Below, piece by piece: positions 1 through 8,522 of a stretch of DNA of 18,754 nt (its first letter is position 1; every line of letters starts with the position of its first letter). Where the stretch lies: the NCBI GenBank assembly GCA_913045265.1, contig CAJWQX010000054.1:1-18754 (forward strand), read 5' to 3'. Both the position numbers and the translations under genes were made by a program. Below the pieces are notes generated by a model that saw nothing but the letters and a program-made list of their open reading frames with translations, was not told the DNA's origin and searched no databases. This stretch comes from UBA11889 sp002313255 (lineage in GTDB: Bacteria; Pseudomonadota; Gammaproteobacteria; Pseudomonadales; Azotimanducaceae).

Positions 1-660
1 ATAATCGATATGGCGACGCTGGAACCGGTTGGGGAATTTGGATCAAGGGCTTGGGGTGATGCATGTTCAGAGGGTTCGATCAAGATCTTGGAAGCGGCTA
101 ATCTGCCGGACACGATTTCCTGGGCATTTACGGAAGATTACACTCACGCGCCGGCGCGCCTATTACAGGACGGACGTACGCATGCGGGCTATTACATTAT
201 GGTCCGGGATGGTCGGGTGACCGCGGGCGATGGGGTTCCCGAAGAAGCGTTGAGCATACCCGGGTTTCACGTGCAGATTCCTTGGGCGTACTTATGCAAT
301 CAGTCCGGTGCTCTTTATGGTCGAGAAGGTCAACGTCAGCGGTCGGCGGACGAACAGGTCTTAATGGCGGCAATCGTCGACTACGTGGGTAACGACAATC
401 CGTTCAACTATCCCGTCAACAGCAAGGGAACCCCGAGCGGTATGCTCGATCCAGTCGGCGCTTGGCCTGTGGAAGTGGGCGCAGCGTTGGGCGAAGGCGG
501 GGAGGACGGGAACGGTCTACACAATATTGCCGCGACTCTGCAAATGGATTCGCCGGAATTTGCCGAGTTACCGGTGACCGAGATGCGCGTGCCTATCTTC
601 GGTGACATGACCGGAGAGCAGAAACGGACCTTTATCGAATTATGTGGGATTGGTCAGTAA
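1..660 (+). CDS. Unrecognised protein, C-terminal part (5' end outside window)
   Basis: The frame is open from base 1 and ends with TAA at 658-660. A methionine codon lies at base 10, but the three codons before it are also open and no ribosome binding site can be judged, so this is probably the tail of a longer gene. I do not recognise the family. The visible 220 residues are acidic and soluble-looking, with no membrane segment or signal peptide. They are rich in Gly, Pro and aromatic residues, including a stretch around residues 60-75 (GYYIMVRDGRVTAGDGVPEE, counted from the Met at base 10) that looks like a beta-hairpin core. Three cysteines are scattered and no catalytic motif is evident. 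The next gene starts about 95 nt downstream on the same strand, so co-transcription is possible but not shown. The reading frame itself is convincing; the function is unknown. Confidence 0.7.
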   Translation: MIDMATLEPVGEFGSRAWGDACSEGSIKILEAANLPDTISWAFTEDYTHAPARLLQDGRTHAGYYIMVRDGRVTAGDGVPEEALSIPGFHVQIPWAYLCNQSGALYGREGQRQRSADEQVLMAAIVDYVGNDNPFNYPVNSKGTPSGMLDPVGAWPVEVGAALGEGGEDGNGLHNIAATLQMDSPEFAELPVTEMRVPIFGDMTGEQKRTFIELCGIGQ

Positions 661-755
661 GCCGGATCTCAGGTCGCCTAGATCATACGTGGCGTCGATT
701 TTGCCAAAACGCTCCGTTCTAGAGGCTCGTCGCATGTTGACCCGAGCGTAAGTCC

Positions 756-2177
756 TTGGAGAGACGCGTCACGCTTTGGTCACTTCTGCTGCCCCTGGTG
801 TCGCTGTTGTCCGTAGCAAGCGACGCACGTTGTGAAGCCGAGATACCGGTTCCGATCGAACGCCCATTGGCAGTAGCTCTCGATCGGTTGAGCCCTGCCC
901 AACATGAATTGTTGGAAGATCTTTTGGACAAAGCCCGTCGAGAACCGATGAACGGACTTCGGCGGGGCCAGCTCGGAATGGCCTACGAAACGAATGGATA
1001 CCCGCGAGCTGCGTTAACAAGCTATCGGCAAGCAGAAAAACTCGATGGCCAAGAACCAAGATGGCCGTATTTCCAAGCACTCCTGTTAGCCGGTCAAGGT
1101 GAGATGCAAACGGCGTTGGACGCATTGGATCGTTCGATTCGTCTTGACACGACGTATGTCTCGGCGCGGATGTGGCGGGGAACTTGGTTAATTGAATTGG
1201 GGCTGGTTAGGCAAGCCGACGAGGCATTTTCCGAGGCGAAAGACCTCGGACTTGGATGGGCAGCGACGGCAGGACGCGCGCGCGTCCTGTTGCATCAGGA
1301 TCGGTCCGATGAGGCGATCGCGATACTCGAGCCGCTGTCTCAAGAGTCGCCATTTCCCAGTGTGTTTCAGTTGCTCGGTCGAGCGTATCGTGAAAGTGGT
1401 CGATTGGACGAAGCGCGTGTCTCGTTGGCACGAGGGAAATCTGCCCAACGCATCGGGTGGCATGACGATTGGCAAGAGGCTAAACGTGCATACGAAGTGG
1501 GTGTGACACCGCGATTACAACAAGCCCAAAGGCTGATTTTGCTGAGCAAAACGGAGCAAGCGCTTCCCATTCTCGAGGCGCTTATCGAAGCGAAACCAAA
1601 TGACGAACGCGTCATTAACACGCTTAGTAATGCGTACGTTTTGATGGGTCGTGACGATAAAGCATTTGCCGTATTGCGCAATGCGCTTGAACGGCTTCCG
1701 GTCCACTATCGGACCCATCTTAACGTCGCTGGCGTCTATGAAAGTCGCGGTGATTGGAAGTTGGCGCTTCAGCACATTGATGCAGCGATTCGGCTTAATC
1801 CGACTGTTTCATTACCTTACGAAAAAAAAGGATTACTGCTTCAGAGGCAGAGAAGATTGGTCGAGGCGCTTGATGCGTTTGAACTTGCTCTAAATAGGAA
1901 CGCAAGCGACCCTCATTTATTCGCTCGTGCCGGAGATATTGAAGCAATACTCAGACGATGGCTCGATGCAATTGAACGCTACCGAGATTCGATCCGTGTC
2001 GATCCTTCCTACACGCTCGGGCACATAAAGTTGGGCTTAAGTCTTGCTCGCACCGGACAATTTGAAGCCGCGCGCGATGCACTGTCTGTCGCGGCAGCAT
2101 TGGATACGCACGAACGTGACGTTCAGGAAGCTCTCGTTTTTGTGTCTGGGCTAGAGCATAAACAAAATTCAAAGTGA
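756..2177 (+). CDS. Exported TPR-repeat protein (first of tandem pair)
   Basis: A 473-residue protein made almost entirely of tetratricopeptide repeats, expected to be a protein-protein scaffold in the periplasm or at the envelope. The N-terminus (ERR, then a Leu-rich core to about residue 22, then ASDARC) reads as a Sec signal peptide. There is no good lipobox, so cleavage by signal peptidase I is likelier than lipidation. An in-frame TGA at 738-740 leaves TTG at 756 as the only start that keeps the signal peptide; its ribosome binding site is weak. About eleven TPR-like helical pairs run from residue 66 to 456. They are broken near residues 235-249 by a Trp-rich linker ending KRAYEVG. From residue 69 to the end it aligns almost without gaps with the next gene, so the two are tandem paralogues. 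Its stop overlaps the next start. No enzymatic motif is seen. Confidence 0.85.
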   Translation: MERRVTLWSLLLPLVSLLSVASDARCEAEIPVPIERPLAVALDRLSPAQHELLEDLLDKARREPMNGLRRGQLGMAYETNGYPRAALTSYRQAEKLDGQEPRWPYFQALLLAGQGEMQTALDALDRSIRLDTTYVSARMWRGTWLIELGLVRQADEAFSEAKDLGLGWAATAGRARVLLHQDRSDEAIAILEPLSQESPFPSVFQLLGRAYRESGRLDEARVSLARGKSAQRIGWHDDWQEAKRAYEVGVTPRLQQAQRLILLSKTEQALPILEALIEAKPNDERVINTLSNAYVLMGRDDKAFAVLRNALERLPVHYRTHLNVAGVYESRGDWKLALQHIDAAIRLNPTVSLPYEKKGLLLQRQRRLVEALDAFELALNRNASDPHLFARAGDIEAILRRWLDAIERYRDSIRVDPSYTLGHIKLGLSLARTGQFEAARDALSVAAALDTHERDVQEALVFVSGLEHKQNSK

Positions 2178-3664
2178 TGTTCGACGTGCGCGTGCATCTC
2201 CGACGAACGGTCGAATCTGATATGGTTTCGACGATGCACGGATGTCGAATCGCGCAGATGAAGAATCCTCTCGTCGTCCTCGTTTTGTTGGTGCATTTTA
2301 TGGGGTCGATGTCTTGTTCAATTGGCCGCGAAGAAACATCGAACGTGACCGAGGCGCCCGTTGAAGTCGTTTTTACGGATGTGAAACCCGCCGTCTCGGC
2401 CCTTGTCGGACGGTTGCTTGATGACGCCCGTAATGACCCGAGATCGGGGTCGAGGCGTGGCCAACTTGGAATAGCGTATGAGATTCATGGGTTTCCGAAC
2501 GCTGCGTATACGAGCTACGTTCAAGCCGAAAGTCGTGAGCCGACTGAGGCCAGGTGGCCGTATTACCAAGCGTTAATGTTAGCTAAGCAGGGATCCCACG
2601 AGCAGGCTTTAACGGCGTTGGATCGCGCAATTGAGATTGATCCAGGGTACGGAGCGGCCTGGATGTGGCGCGCGACCTGGTCTCTCGACGTCGGATTGAA
2701 TGGTCAAGCAGAGGAAGGTTTTGAACGAGCGAAATCGCTTGGTCTCGAGGCTGTGGCTGACGCCGGGATAGCGCGATTACGATTGCATCAGGACCGCCCA
2801 GAAGAGGCGGTCGCGATCCTCGAACCGCTGTCACAAAAGGCGCGTTACCCGAGCATCTATCAGTTACTGGGCAGGGCATATCGCGAGACGGGTCGAGTTG
2901 ATGAAGCCCGAATCGCTTTGGCGCGAGGTAGGACCACGCAGCCGCTCAGCTGGAGCGACGAGTGGGAAGAAGAAAAAAGAGCGTACGAAGTAGGGTTTCA
3001 GGCGCGCATTCTCCGCTCGCAGCGGGCGCTCAAACTCGACCGAATAGGCGAAGCGTTGACGATTCTTGAGGCGCTTATCGAGGAAGAACCCGGAAATCCG
3101 GTGGTAATTAGTACGCTCAGCAGCGCGTATGCAAAGTCCGGCGAAATAACGGAGGCCTTTTTGACGCTGCGTCGTGCGTTGAGAAGGGAATCGGTCGATT
3201 ACACGGTGCATGCCAACATCGCTCCTTTCTATGAAAACCGCGGCGATCACGACATCGCCTTGCAGCATCTGGATCGTGCGATCGAACTGAATCCTTCGGT
3301 GGCTTTCCCGCACACTCGAAAAGGACTATTGCTTCAGAAACTAGGTAGATACGACGAAGCACTGTTGGCTTTTGAAAACGCGCTTGGTACAAGCGCTGAC
3401 GACCCTCACATTTTTTTTTACGCGGGCGATGTGGAGGCGTTATTGCGACGCTGGGACAGGGCGATCTATCGATTTAACCAATCCATTACCGTGGATCCGT
3501 CCTTTACCCTTGGGCACCTAAACCTTGGTCTTGCGCTTGCAAGGGAAAATCGTTTCGTGGAAGCGCGGGTGGCGCTTGAGAGGGCCAAGGCGCTGGGAAC
3601 GCATGATGGCGATGTGGTTCGAGCACTGAGTTACCTTGCGCGACTTGAAAAAGGATCTAACTAA
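2174..3664 (+). CDS. TPR-repeat lipoprotein (second of tandem pair)
   Basis: A 496-residue TPR protein, paralogous and colinear with the preceding gene from its RRGQLG motif (residues 94-99) onward. GTG at 2174 and ATG at 2177 overlap the upstream TGA, so coupled translation is plausible. However, the hydrophobic signal core begins only after residue 30 (NPLVVLVLLVHF) and is followed by SMSC with Cys48. The true start may therefore be an internal ATG at 2234 or 2258, giving a normal-length lipoprotein signal. The lipobox is imperfect because position -3 is Ser. About eleven TPR-like units follow, interrupted at residues 260-274 by the same W-x-D-x-W...KRAYEVG linker as in the first gene. The last codons overlap the start of the CRTAC1-type gene (TAATG at 3662-3666). 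It is probably a membrane-anchored scaffold working with its two neighbours; this role is inferred from context only. Confidence 0.85.
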   Translation: MMFDVRVHLRRTVESDMVSTMHGCRIAQMKNPLVVLVLLVHFMGSMSCSIGREETSNVTEAPVEVVFTDVKPAVSALVGRLLDDARNDPRSGSRRGQLGIAYEIHGFPNAAYTSYVQAESREPTEARWPYYQALMLAKQGSHEQALTALDRAIEIDPGYGAAWMWRATWSLDVGLNGQAEEGFERAKSLGLEAVADAGIARLRLHQDRPEEAVAILEPLSQKARYPSIYQLLGRAYRETGRVDEARIALARGRTTQPLSWSDEWEEEKRAYEVGFQARILRSQRALKLDRIGEALTILEALIEEEPGNPVVISTLSSAYAKSGEITEAFLTLRRALRRESVDYTVHANIAPFYENRGDHDIALQHLDRAIELNPSVAFPHTRKGLLLQKLGRYDEALLAFENALGTSADDPHIFFYAGDVEALLRRWDRAIYRFNQSITVDPSFTLGHLNLGLALARENRFVEARVALERAKALGTHDGDVVRALSYLARLEKGSN

Positions 3665-5349
3665 TGCGATTCACGTACCGGACGACCGTGCTCGCTACGC
3701 TTGTTTGTATTCTCGGATGTTCGGACGGCACGGGGTTAACGACGAAGATGTCGGATGGGGAATCAGCTCCATGGTTCGAAGACCAGAGTACGCAGCGTGG
3801 GATCAACTTCCGTTACCAATCTGGGCACGAGGAACGCTACTTTCTCCCTGAAATCATGGGTGGCGGTGCAGCCCTGGCCGATATCGATAACGATGGTGAT
3901 CTCGATGCTTATCTCGTTCAGGGCGGAACACTCGTCGCCGAGGGTGGGCCCGGCAACAAACTTTTTATCAATCGTGGCGATGGGTATTTCGAGGAAAGCT
4001 CTGATTCTGGCGACGCCGTGGACACGGGGTATGGGATGGGTGTTGCGGCAGGTGACTACGATAACGACGGAGATATCGATCTATACGTCACAAATTACGG
4101 ACCGAACGTGCTACTCAAGAATAAAGGCAACGGTGAATTTGAAGACGTCTCGGATGTTGCCGGGGTTGCTGATGAAGGCTGGGGTACCGGGGCCGCGTTC
4201 CTCGATCTGGACAGTGACGGTGATCTCGATCTTTTCGTGGTCAACTACGTCAACTGGAGTGTATCAATTGAACAGGACTGTTTTAGTACCGCGACGGGAT
4301 GGTCGCTGGCAGATTATTGTTGGCCAACTGCCTACAACGCACCCGCACGCGATCGTCTGTACCGCAATAATGGCGACGGCACCTTCACGGATGTGTCTGA
4401 CCAAGCGGGCCTCGATGTAGCCTTCGGTAACGGATTAGGTGTGGTTGGTCTTGACGCCGACAACGATGGGCGTACCGACGTTTTTGTGGCCAACGACATG
4501 GGCGAAAATCAGTTGTGGCTTAACCGCGGTGATCTACGATTCGACGACGAGGCTCTGCTACTTGGCTGCGCAGTAGACGAACACGGTGTCCCCAAATCGG
4601 GCATGGGCGTGGCTGCTGTCGATTACGACAACGATGGGGATACGGATTTGCTGGTGGTGAATCTGGCGACCCAAACCGATTCGTTTTTTCGCAACAACGG
4701 AACTTTTTTTGAGGACGCGACAGTGTCGGTTGGCCTCGCGGCGGCGACAAAACGGTATACGCGATTCGGTGTCGCATTGGTCGATTTCAACAACGATACG
4801 CGACTCGATTTGTACGAAGCGAATGGAGCTATTGGTTTTTCGAGAGAGACGTTAAACGATCGGCTTTACGCGGAGCCCGACGTACTGTTGCGTGGATTAC
4901 CGGATTTCCGGTTCAAAGAAGTTCAGTTGCAGGGAGGTACTCAAGCGCCGCTTGTATATACGGGCAGGGGTATGGCAGTTGGTGACGTCGACAACGATGG
5001 TGGTCTGGATCTACTGATCGTGAATCGGGATGGGCCGGCTAATTTGTTGATGAACCAGGTGTCAAATCAGGGAAATTGGATTCGTTTTCGGGTCTTGGAT
5101 CGGCAAAATCGAGACGCGTATGCCGCCACCGTGTCGGCGGATGTTGGGCCGATGCGTGTTAGCCGAGATGTTCAAGCGGCCGGCAGTTATCTTGCGTCCA
5201 ACGATCCAAGGGTGCACATGGGGCTTGGCAAAGAAACCTCTGTTCGGAACGTTTCTGTTCGATGGACGGACGGTAGCCGTGAGCACTTTGGCGACATCGA
5301 AGCCGGCACGACGGCAGTTTTAAGGTTTGGTGAGGGTCTGGCTCAATAG
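3664..5349 (+). CDS. FG-GAP/VCBS propeller lipoprotein with UnbV/ASPIC domain (CRTAC1 family)
   Basis: A 561-residue secreted protein. The signal ends in a clear lipobox, ILGC, with Cys19 lipidated. Ser at +2 favours outer-membrane sorting. Seven Asp-rich calcium-binding loops mark seven blades of an integrin-like beta-propeller: residues 73-81, 131-139, 181-189, 264-272, 320-328, 374-382 and 441-449. Six follow D-x-D-x-D-G; the sixth (DFNNDTRLD) is degenerate. An insert between blades three and four carries Cys206 and Cys219, a likely disulfide, then the family-typical DRLYRNNGDGTF. Residues about 485-555 form the UnbV/ASPIC domain with GSYLASNDPRVHMGLG. Such proteins bind calcium and are thought to mediate surface interactions; few have an experimentally defined role. 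ATG at 3664 overlaps the TPR stop, so it is likely translated together with the two TPR proteins. A terminator follows. Confidence 0.92.
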   Translation: MRFTYRTTVLATLVCILGCSDGTGLTTKMSDGESAPWFEDQSTQRGINFRYQSGHEERYFLPEIMGGGAALADIDNDGDLDAYLVQGGTLVAEGGPGNKLFINRGDGYFEESSDSGDAVDTGYGMGVAAGDYDNDGDIDLYVTNYGPNVLLKNKGNGEFEDVSDVAGVADEGWGTGAAFLDLDSDGDLDLFVVNYVNWSVSIEQDCFSTATGWSLADYCWPTAYNAPARDRLYRNNGDGTFTDVSDQAGLDVAFGNGLGVVGLDADNDGRTDVFVANDMGENQLWLNRGDLRFDDEALLLGCAVDEHGVPKSGMGVAAVDYDNDGDTDLLVVNLATQTDSFFRNNGTFFEDATVSVGLAAATKRYTRFGVALVDFNNDTRLDLYEANGAIGFSRETLNDRLYAEPDVLLRGLPDFRFKEVQLQGGTQAPLVYTGRGMAVGDVDNDGGLDLLIVNRDGPANLLMNQVSNQGNWIRFRVLDRQNRDAYAATVSADVGPMRVSRDVQAAGSYLASNDPRVHMGLGKETSVRNVSVRWTDGSREHFGDIEAGTTAVLRFGEGLAQ

Positions 5350-5475
5350 AACTGGATCAGACGATTAAAAAGTCACTTGTCGCGATCTGCGGCCGGCAAG
5401 AATCTAACCAAATTTATCGAGCTTCCGATGTCGTTGCAGATTGATAGTCGCAGTGAGTGGGTTGGCCAAGCGCGA

Positions 5476-5515
5476 AAGGCCGCACCGCTGGAGACCCAAA
5501 CGGTGCGGCTTTCTT
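5476..5515 (+). terminator. Intrinsic terminator of the TPR/CRTAC1 operon
   Basis: GCCGCACCG at 5479-5487 pairs perfectly with CGGTGCGGC at 5501-5509. The stem extends by a G-U and two A-U pairs, has a 13-nt loop and is followed by CTTTCTT on the plus strand. It lies about 130 nt after the CRTAC1-type stop and 30 nt from the end of the convergent receptor gene. The left side carries AAAG, so on the minus strand the stem is followed by only a short U-run. It could work weakly in both directions. Confidence 0.8.
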
Positions 5516-5544
5516 AGGACCGGATTGTAAGTGCTATAACCGGC

Positions 5545-8511
5545 TCAGTTTTGCCAACTGAAGCTGAATCCCACTTGCCTTGGCTCCACGATCGTGCCCC
5601 AGGGTGAGCCAATACCCTCACGAGGCGACCACATTTGCAGAGCTGCTTCGTCTAGCAGGTTTTGTATGTAAGCCGTGACCGTCCATTTCGCGTCTTGCGA
5701 TCGCCAGTTGGCACGCAGGTCCCATCGCGTGTACGGGTCAATGGCGTATGCGTCCAGGTTCAGCGGTTCGACGAATTTCTCGCTGCGGTAGTTGGCGATA
5801 GTCAAAACCTCCAAGCTACCCATTTCACCGGGTAGTTCAGTCTCGTATACCAGCGTCAGAGAGCCTTTATGTTGAGGCTGGTTTACCAGCTGATTACCCC
5901 CGTACTGGACCGGGTCAGCCGATCCAAATATCCATGAGTTTTGCGCATTGCCCTCGGAGTCGGTCCATGGAAGCGAGACCCAACCCCCCGCTTGACCAGG
6001 AATGGCGTACGGGTAGAGTGCATCGTAGTCTCCAATGTCCGAGTTGAGGTAGTTGTAAAAGCCGCGCAATGTGAATGAGTCGTTAATTCTCCACGTAGCG
6101 TCAAGCTCAATACCCCCGATCGTGGTTCCTCCGATCGGATTGACCTCACCCGTGAGCGGGCTGGCAAATGGTTCCATCAGCTTCTCCGCTTCCGTCTTCA
6201 ATCGGCTAGCAAAAACCCAATAACTGTCGAAATCTTGGAGGAAATAGGTCGCTTGTAACTGTAATGTGCGATCAAAATAGAGGCCTTTAACACCAACTTC
6301 GTAGTTGATCATTTCCTCGGAATCAAACTGCCAGGGCGCCTGAGAATTGCCGTAACCCAAGGATCCGCCAGCTCGATAGCCGGTGGAGATTCGTGTATAG
6401 ACCATCACGTCCTCACTTGGCCGGTACTCGGTGCCGACGTTCCAGGTGGTGGCGCTCCAGTTAAGATCTCCACGTCCTGAGTAGTTATCGACGCTTCCGT
6501 CGCGGACGCCAATGCCGACGATTGAGAAGCAGTTCTCCCAATTCGTATCGCCGCACGCCGTGCCATCAGCTTGGATACCGATTAGATCGGCGAACGATGA
6601 CTCGGTCCGACCTTTGTCGTCGGAGTCGTGTCTGATCCCCCCGAACACGCTCCACTCGTCATTGACTATGTAGTCAGCGTTGAAGTAGACGCCAGTCGAC
6701 TGGTATTCCATGTTGCCGTAAAAGGCCCAACTTTCGCCGTCTGGATTGGACAAAAATGTCGCTCTGCCGGTATCGGAGAAGCCCACCAGTTCTGCGGAAC
6801 CAGGACAAGCATATAAGTTCCCGCCACTACCAGTTTGAGACATGGCGGCTGCGTCGGTGTAAAGATCTCTAAGCAGCCAACTGACGCCGCCGCTGAGACT
6901 ACCGCCCGATCCATAAAGTCCTGCAAGGGCCGCGTTACACGCGGCAGAGGTATCCGTGTATAGCCAATCACCCTCGTAACTACTGTAATCTCGACCGGAG
7001 TACACATTAGGTTCGTCGCCGTCCATCGTGGTGAATCCAACGGTGAAGTTAAACGGTCCATCCAATGTCGAAATCAAGGTCACCTCGTGACTGGTCTGGT
7101 CCGAAGTGAAGATCCCATCGAGCGCGGAGTCGGTAAACGCGCCAACACCGCCGCCGTCCTGCGAGCAATAACGGCTCGACTGACCGGCCTGGAGTTGCGT
7201 CGGGACAGGGTTACCGTCCGCGTCAAGTACGGGCGTAAGCGGTTGTGTCCAGCTGCCGTCCTCAAGTTGAATCCAGCCGCCAATGGCTGAGATGGGCAGT
7301 ACTTTGGGATGTCCCGCCAGACAGGTGCCGCCACCTTGTTGGTTTAACTGGTCGGAGTCGTTGATGGTCCGAGTCGATACGTCGTGCGAGCCAAACTTGT
7401 AGTTGACGCGGTAGTTGTCGTTAACGATGTACGACACATCGATTGAAAAATTCTCTGCACTGCTATCTTCCATCGACTGCGTGTTGCTCGAGATTTCCCA
7501 ACGAAGTTCGTCCGGGTTACAGATGATGTTCATCTCGTCGCGAGATCCATCGTTGTTTATGTTGGAACAACCAGCAACAGCGGGTGCTGCCGGGACCCCG
7601 TAGAACGGATTCCTCTGACAGATCTCTGCGCCTGATACCGGGTCTGTATACGTTAAACATTGCCCGGTTGCAGCGTTCATTACGAATTCGTCTTGAGTGT
7701 TTCGACCTCCAAGTGGCAAGGACGAGCGCGGGGTTCCGGTGTCCTTCTGATTGGAGTAACGAGCGACGATGTCCCATTGATCGTTTTTCCACCGCAGCGA
7801 TGGCGCGAATCGGGTTCGATCTGGTTCACCAGCGTCGGGCCCGGAACCGAGATTCTCAATGTAACCGTCTCCGGAGAATCTCTGCGCGGCAAATCGATAA
7901 CTAAACCCGCTGTCGTTGATCGGGCCTCCGAATGCCAAGCTGGTGCGGTTGGTGGAAACGTCGGTTAATTCTGCGTCGACGCGAATATCGAACTCATCCG
8001 TGGGTTTTCGGGTATGAAAGTTGATGGCCCCCGACATGGCGGCTCGACCTCCCGTGGTGCCTTGTGGACCGCGAGTGACTTCGACGCGCTCGACGTCAAA
8101 GAAGCCGTCGGTTCCATAAGTCTGATCGGTCCAGACCCCGTCGATGTAGACAGCGACCGAGGTATCGCTGAAAAAGTTTACCGAGCGTTCCGATCCAATC
8201 CCGCGCATGTAGAAGTGGTCGTTTTCCAGCTTACCGCCACCCTGACTGCGGTTGCCGACCTGGAGTCCAGGGACCAAGACTTCTAGATCGTTGATGGTCT
8301 GCATCCCCAGCTGTTCGATCATGGCTTGGTTAAAGCCGGTTACCGTCATGGGTCGATCCATGACGTTCACTTCGCCACGCTCGCCCGTGACGATGACTTC
8401 CTCCATGTACCCTTCGTCTTGTTGCGCTTCTTCGGCCGCTCCCAATGGGAGACCAATAAACACCAACAATGCAGATATTAATGAACCAGACAAGACCGTT
8501 GAAACACGCAT
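5545..8511 (-). CDS. TonB-dependent outer-membrane receptor
   Basis: A 988-residue outer-membrane receptor that would import a ligand into the periplasm using TonB/ExbBD energy. The Sec signal peptide ends near GAA (about residue 26). A TonB-box-like segment EEVIVTGE (37-44) is followed by a plug domain (about 50-170) with the typical VYIDGV (121-126), VERVEVTRGPQGT (140-152) and SGAINFHTRKP. The rest is a 22-strand-type barrel, including RISTGYRAGGSLGY (707-720) and a C-terminal strand VGFSFSWQN. No SusC-like N-terminal extension or FecA-type signalling domain is present. All ten cysteines (285, 298, 315, 331, 397, 449, 525, 569, 653, 661) sit in the middle of the barrel in what look like extracellular loops, suggesting several disulfides. 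The ligand cannot be read from sequence. The start is supported by GGGGA 6 nt upstream. The neighbouring sulfatases suggest a sulfated or amphipathic substrate, by context only. Confidence 0.95.
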   Translation of the reverse strand: MRVSTVLSGSLISALLVFIGLPLGAAEEAQQDEGYMEEVIVTGERGEVNVMDRPMTVTGFNQAMIEQLGMQTINDLEVLVPGLQVGNRSQGGGKLENDHFYMRGIGSERSVNFFSDTSVAVYIDGVWTDQTYGTDGFFDVERVEVTRGPQGTTGGRAAMSGAINFHTRKPTDEFDIRVDAELTDVSTNRTSLAFGGPINDSGFSYRFAAQRFSGDGYIENLGSGPDAGEPDRTRFAPSLRWKNDQWDIVARYSNQKDTGTPRSSLPLGGRNTQDEFVMNAATGQCLTYTDPVSGAEICQRNPFYGVPAAPAVAGCSNINNDGSRDEMNIICNPDELRWEISSNTQSMEDSSAENFSIDVSYIVNDNYRVNYKFGSHDVSTRTINDSDQLNQQGGGTCLAGHPKVLPISAIGGWIQLEDGSWTQPLTPVLDADGNPVPTQLQAGQSSRYCSQDGGGVGAFTDSALDGIFTSDQTSHEVTLISTLDGPFNFTVGFTTMDGDEPNVYSGRDYSSYEGDWLYTDTSAACNAALAGLYGSGGSLSGGVSWLLRDLYTDAAAMSQTGSGGNLYACPGSAELVGFSDTGRATFLSNPDGESWAFYGNMEYQSTGVYFNADYIVNDEWSVFGGIRHDSDDKGRTESSFADLIGIQADGTACGDTNWENCFSIVGIGVRDGSVDNYSGRGDLNWSATTWNVGTEYRPSEDVMVYTRISTGYRAGGSLGYGNSQAPWQFDSEEMINYEVGVKGLYFDRTLQLQATYFLQDFDSYWVFASRLKTEAEKLMEPFASPLTGEVNPIGGTTIGGIELDATWRINDSFTLRGFYNYLNSDIGDYDALYPYAIPGQAGGWVSLPWTDSEGNAQNSWIFGSADPVQYGGNQLVNQPQHKGSLTLVYETELPGEMGSLEVLTIANYRSEKFVEPLNLDAYAIDPYTRWDLRANWRSQDAKWTVTAYIQNLLDEAALQMWSPREGIGSPWGTIVEPRQVGFSFSWQN

Positions 8512-8517
8512 CTGATA

Positions 8518-8522
8518 TCCCC
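8518..8522 (-). promoter_or_regulatory. Ribosome binding site of the TonB-dependent receptor
   Basis: On the minus strand GGGGA lies 6 nt before the ATG at 8511. This supports the chosen start and independent translation of the receptor, which is not coupled to the ABC genes. Confidence 0.65.

Noticed and set aside
5380..5404. Hairpin CTTGTCG...CGGCAAG before the main terminator
   Set aside because: Seven pairs including a wobble and no U-tract; the nearby 9-bp GC stem with a T-run explains termination much better.
7680..8515. Open frames on the plus strand opposite the receptor gene
   Set aside because: They lack ribosome binding sites and recognisable protein features, and they lie inside a gene with strong family evidence on the other strand.
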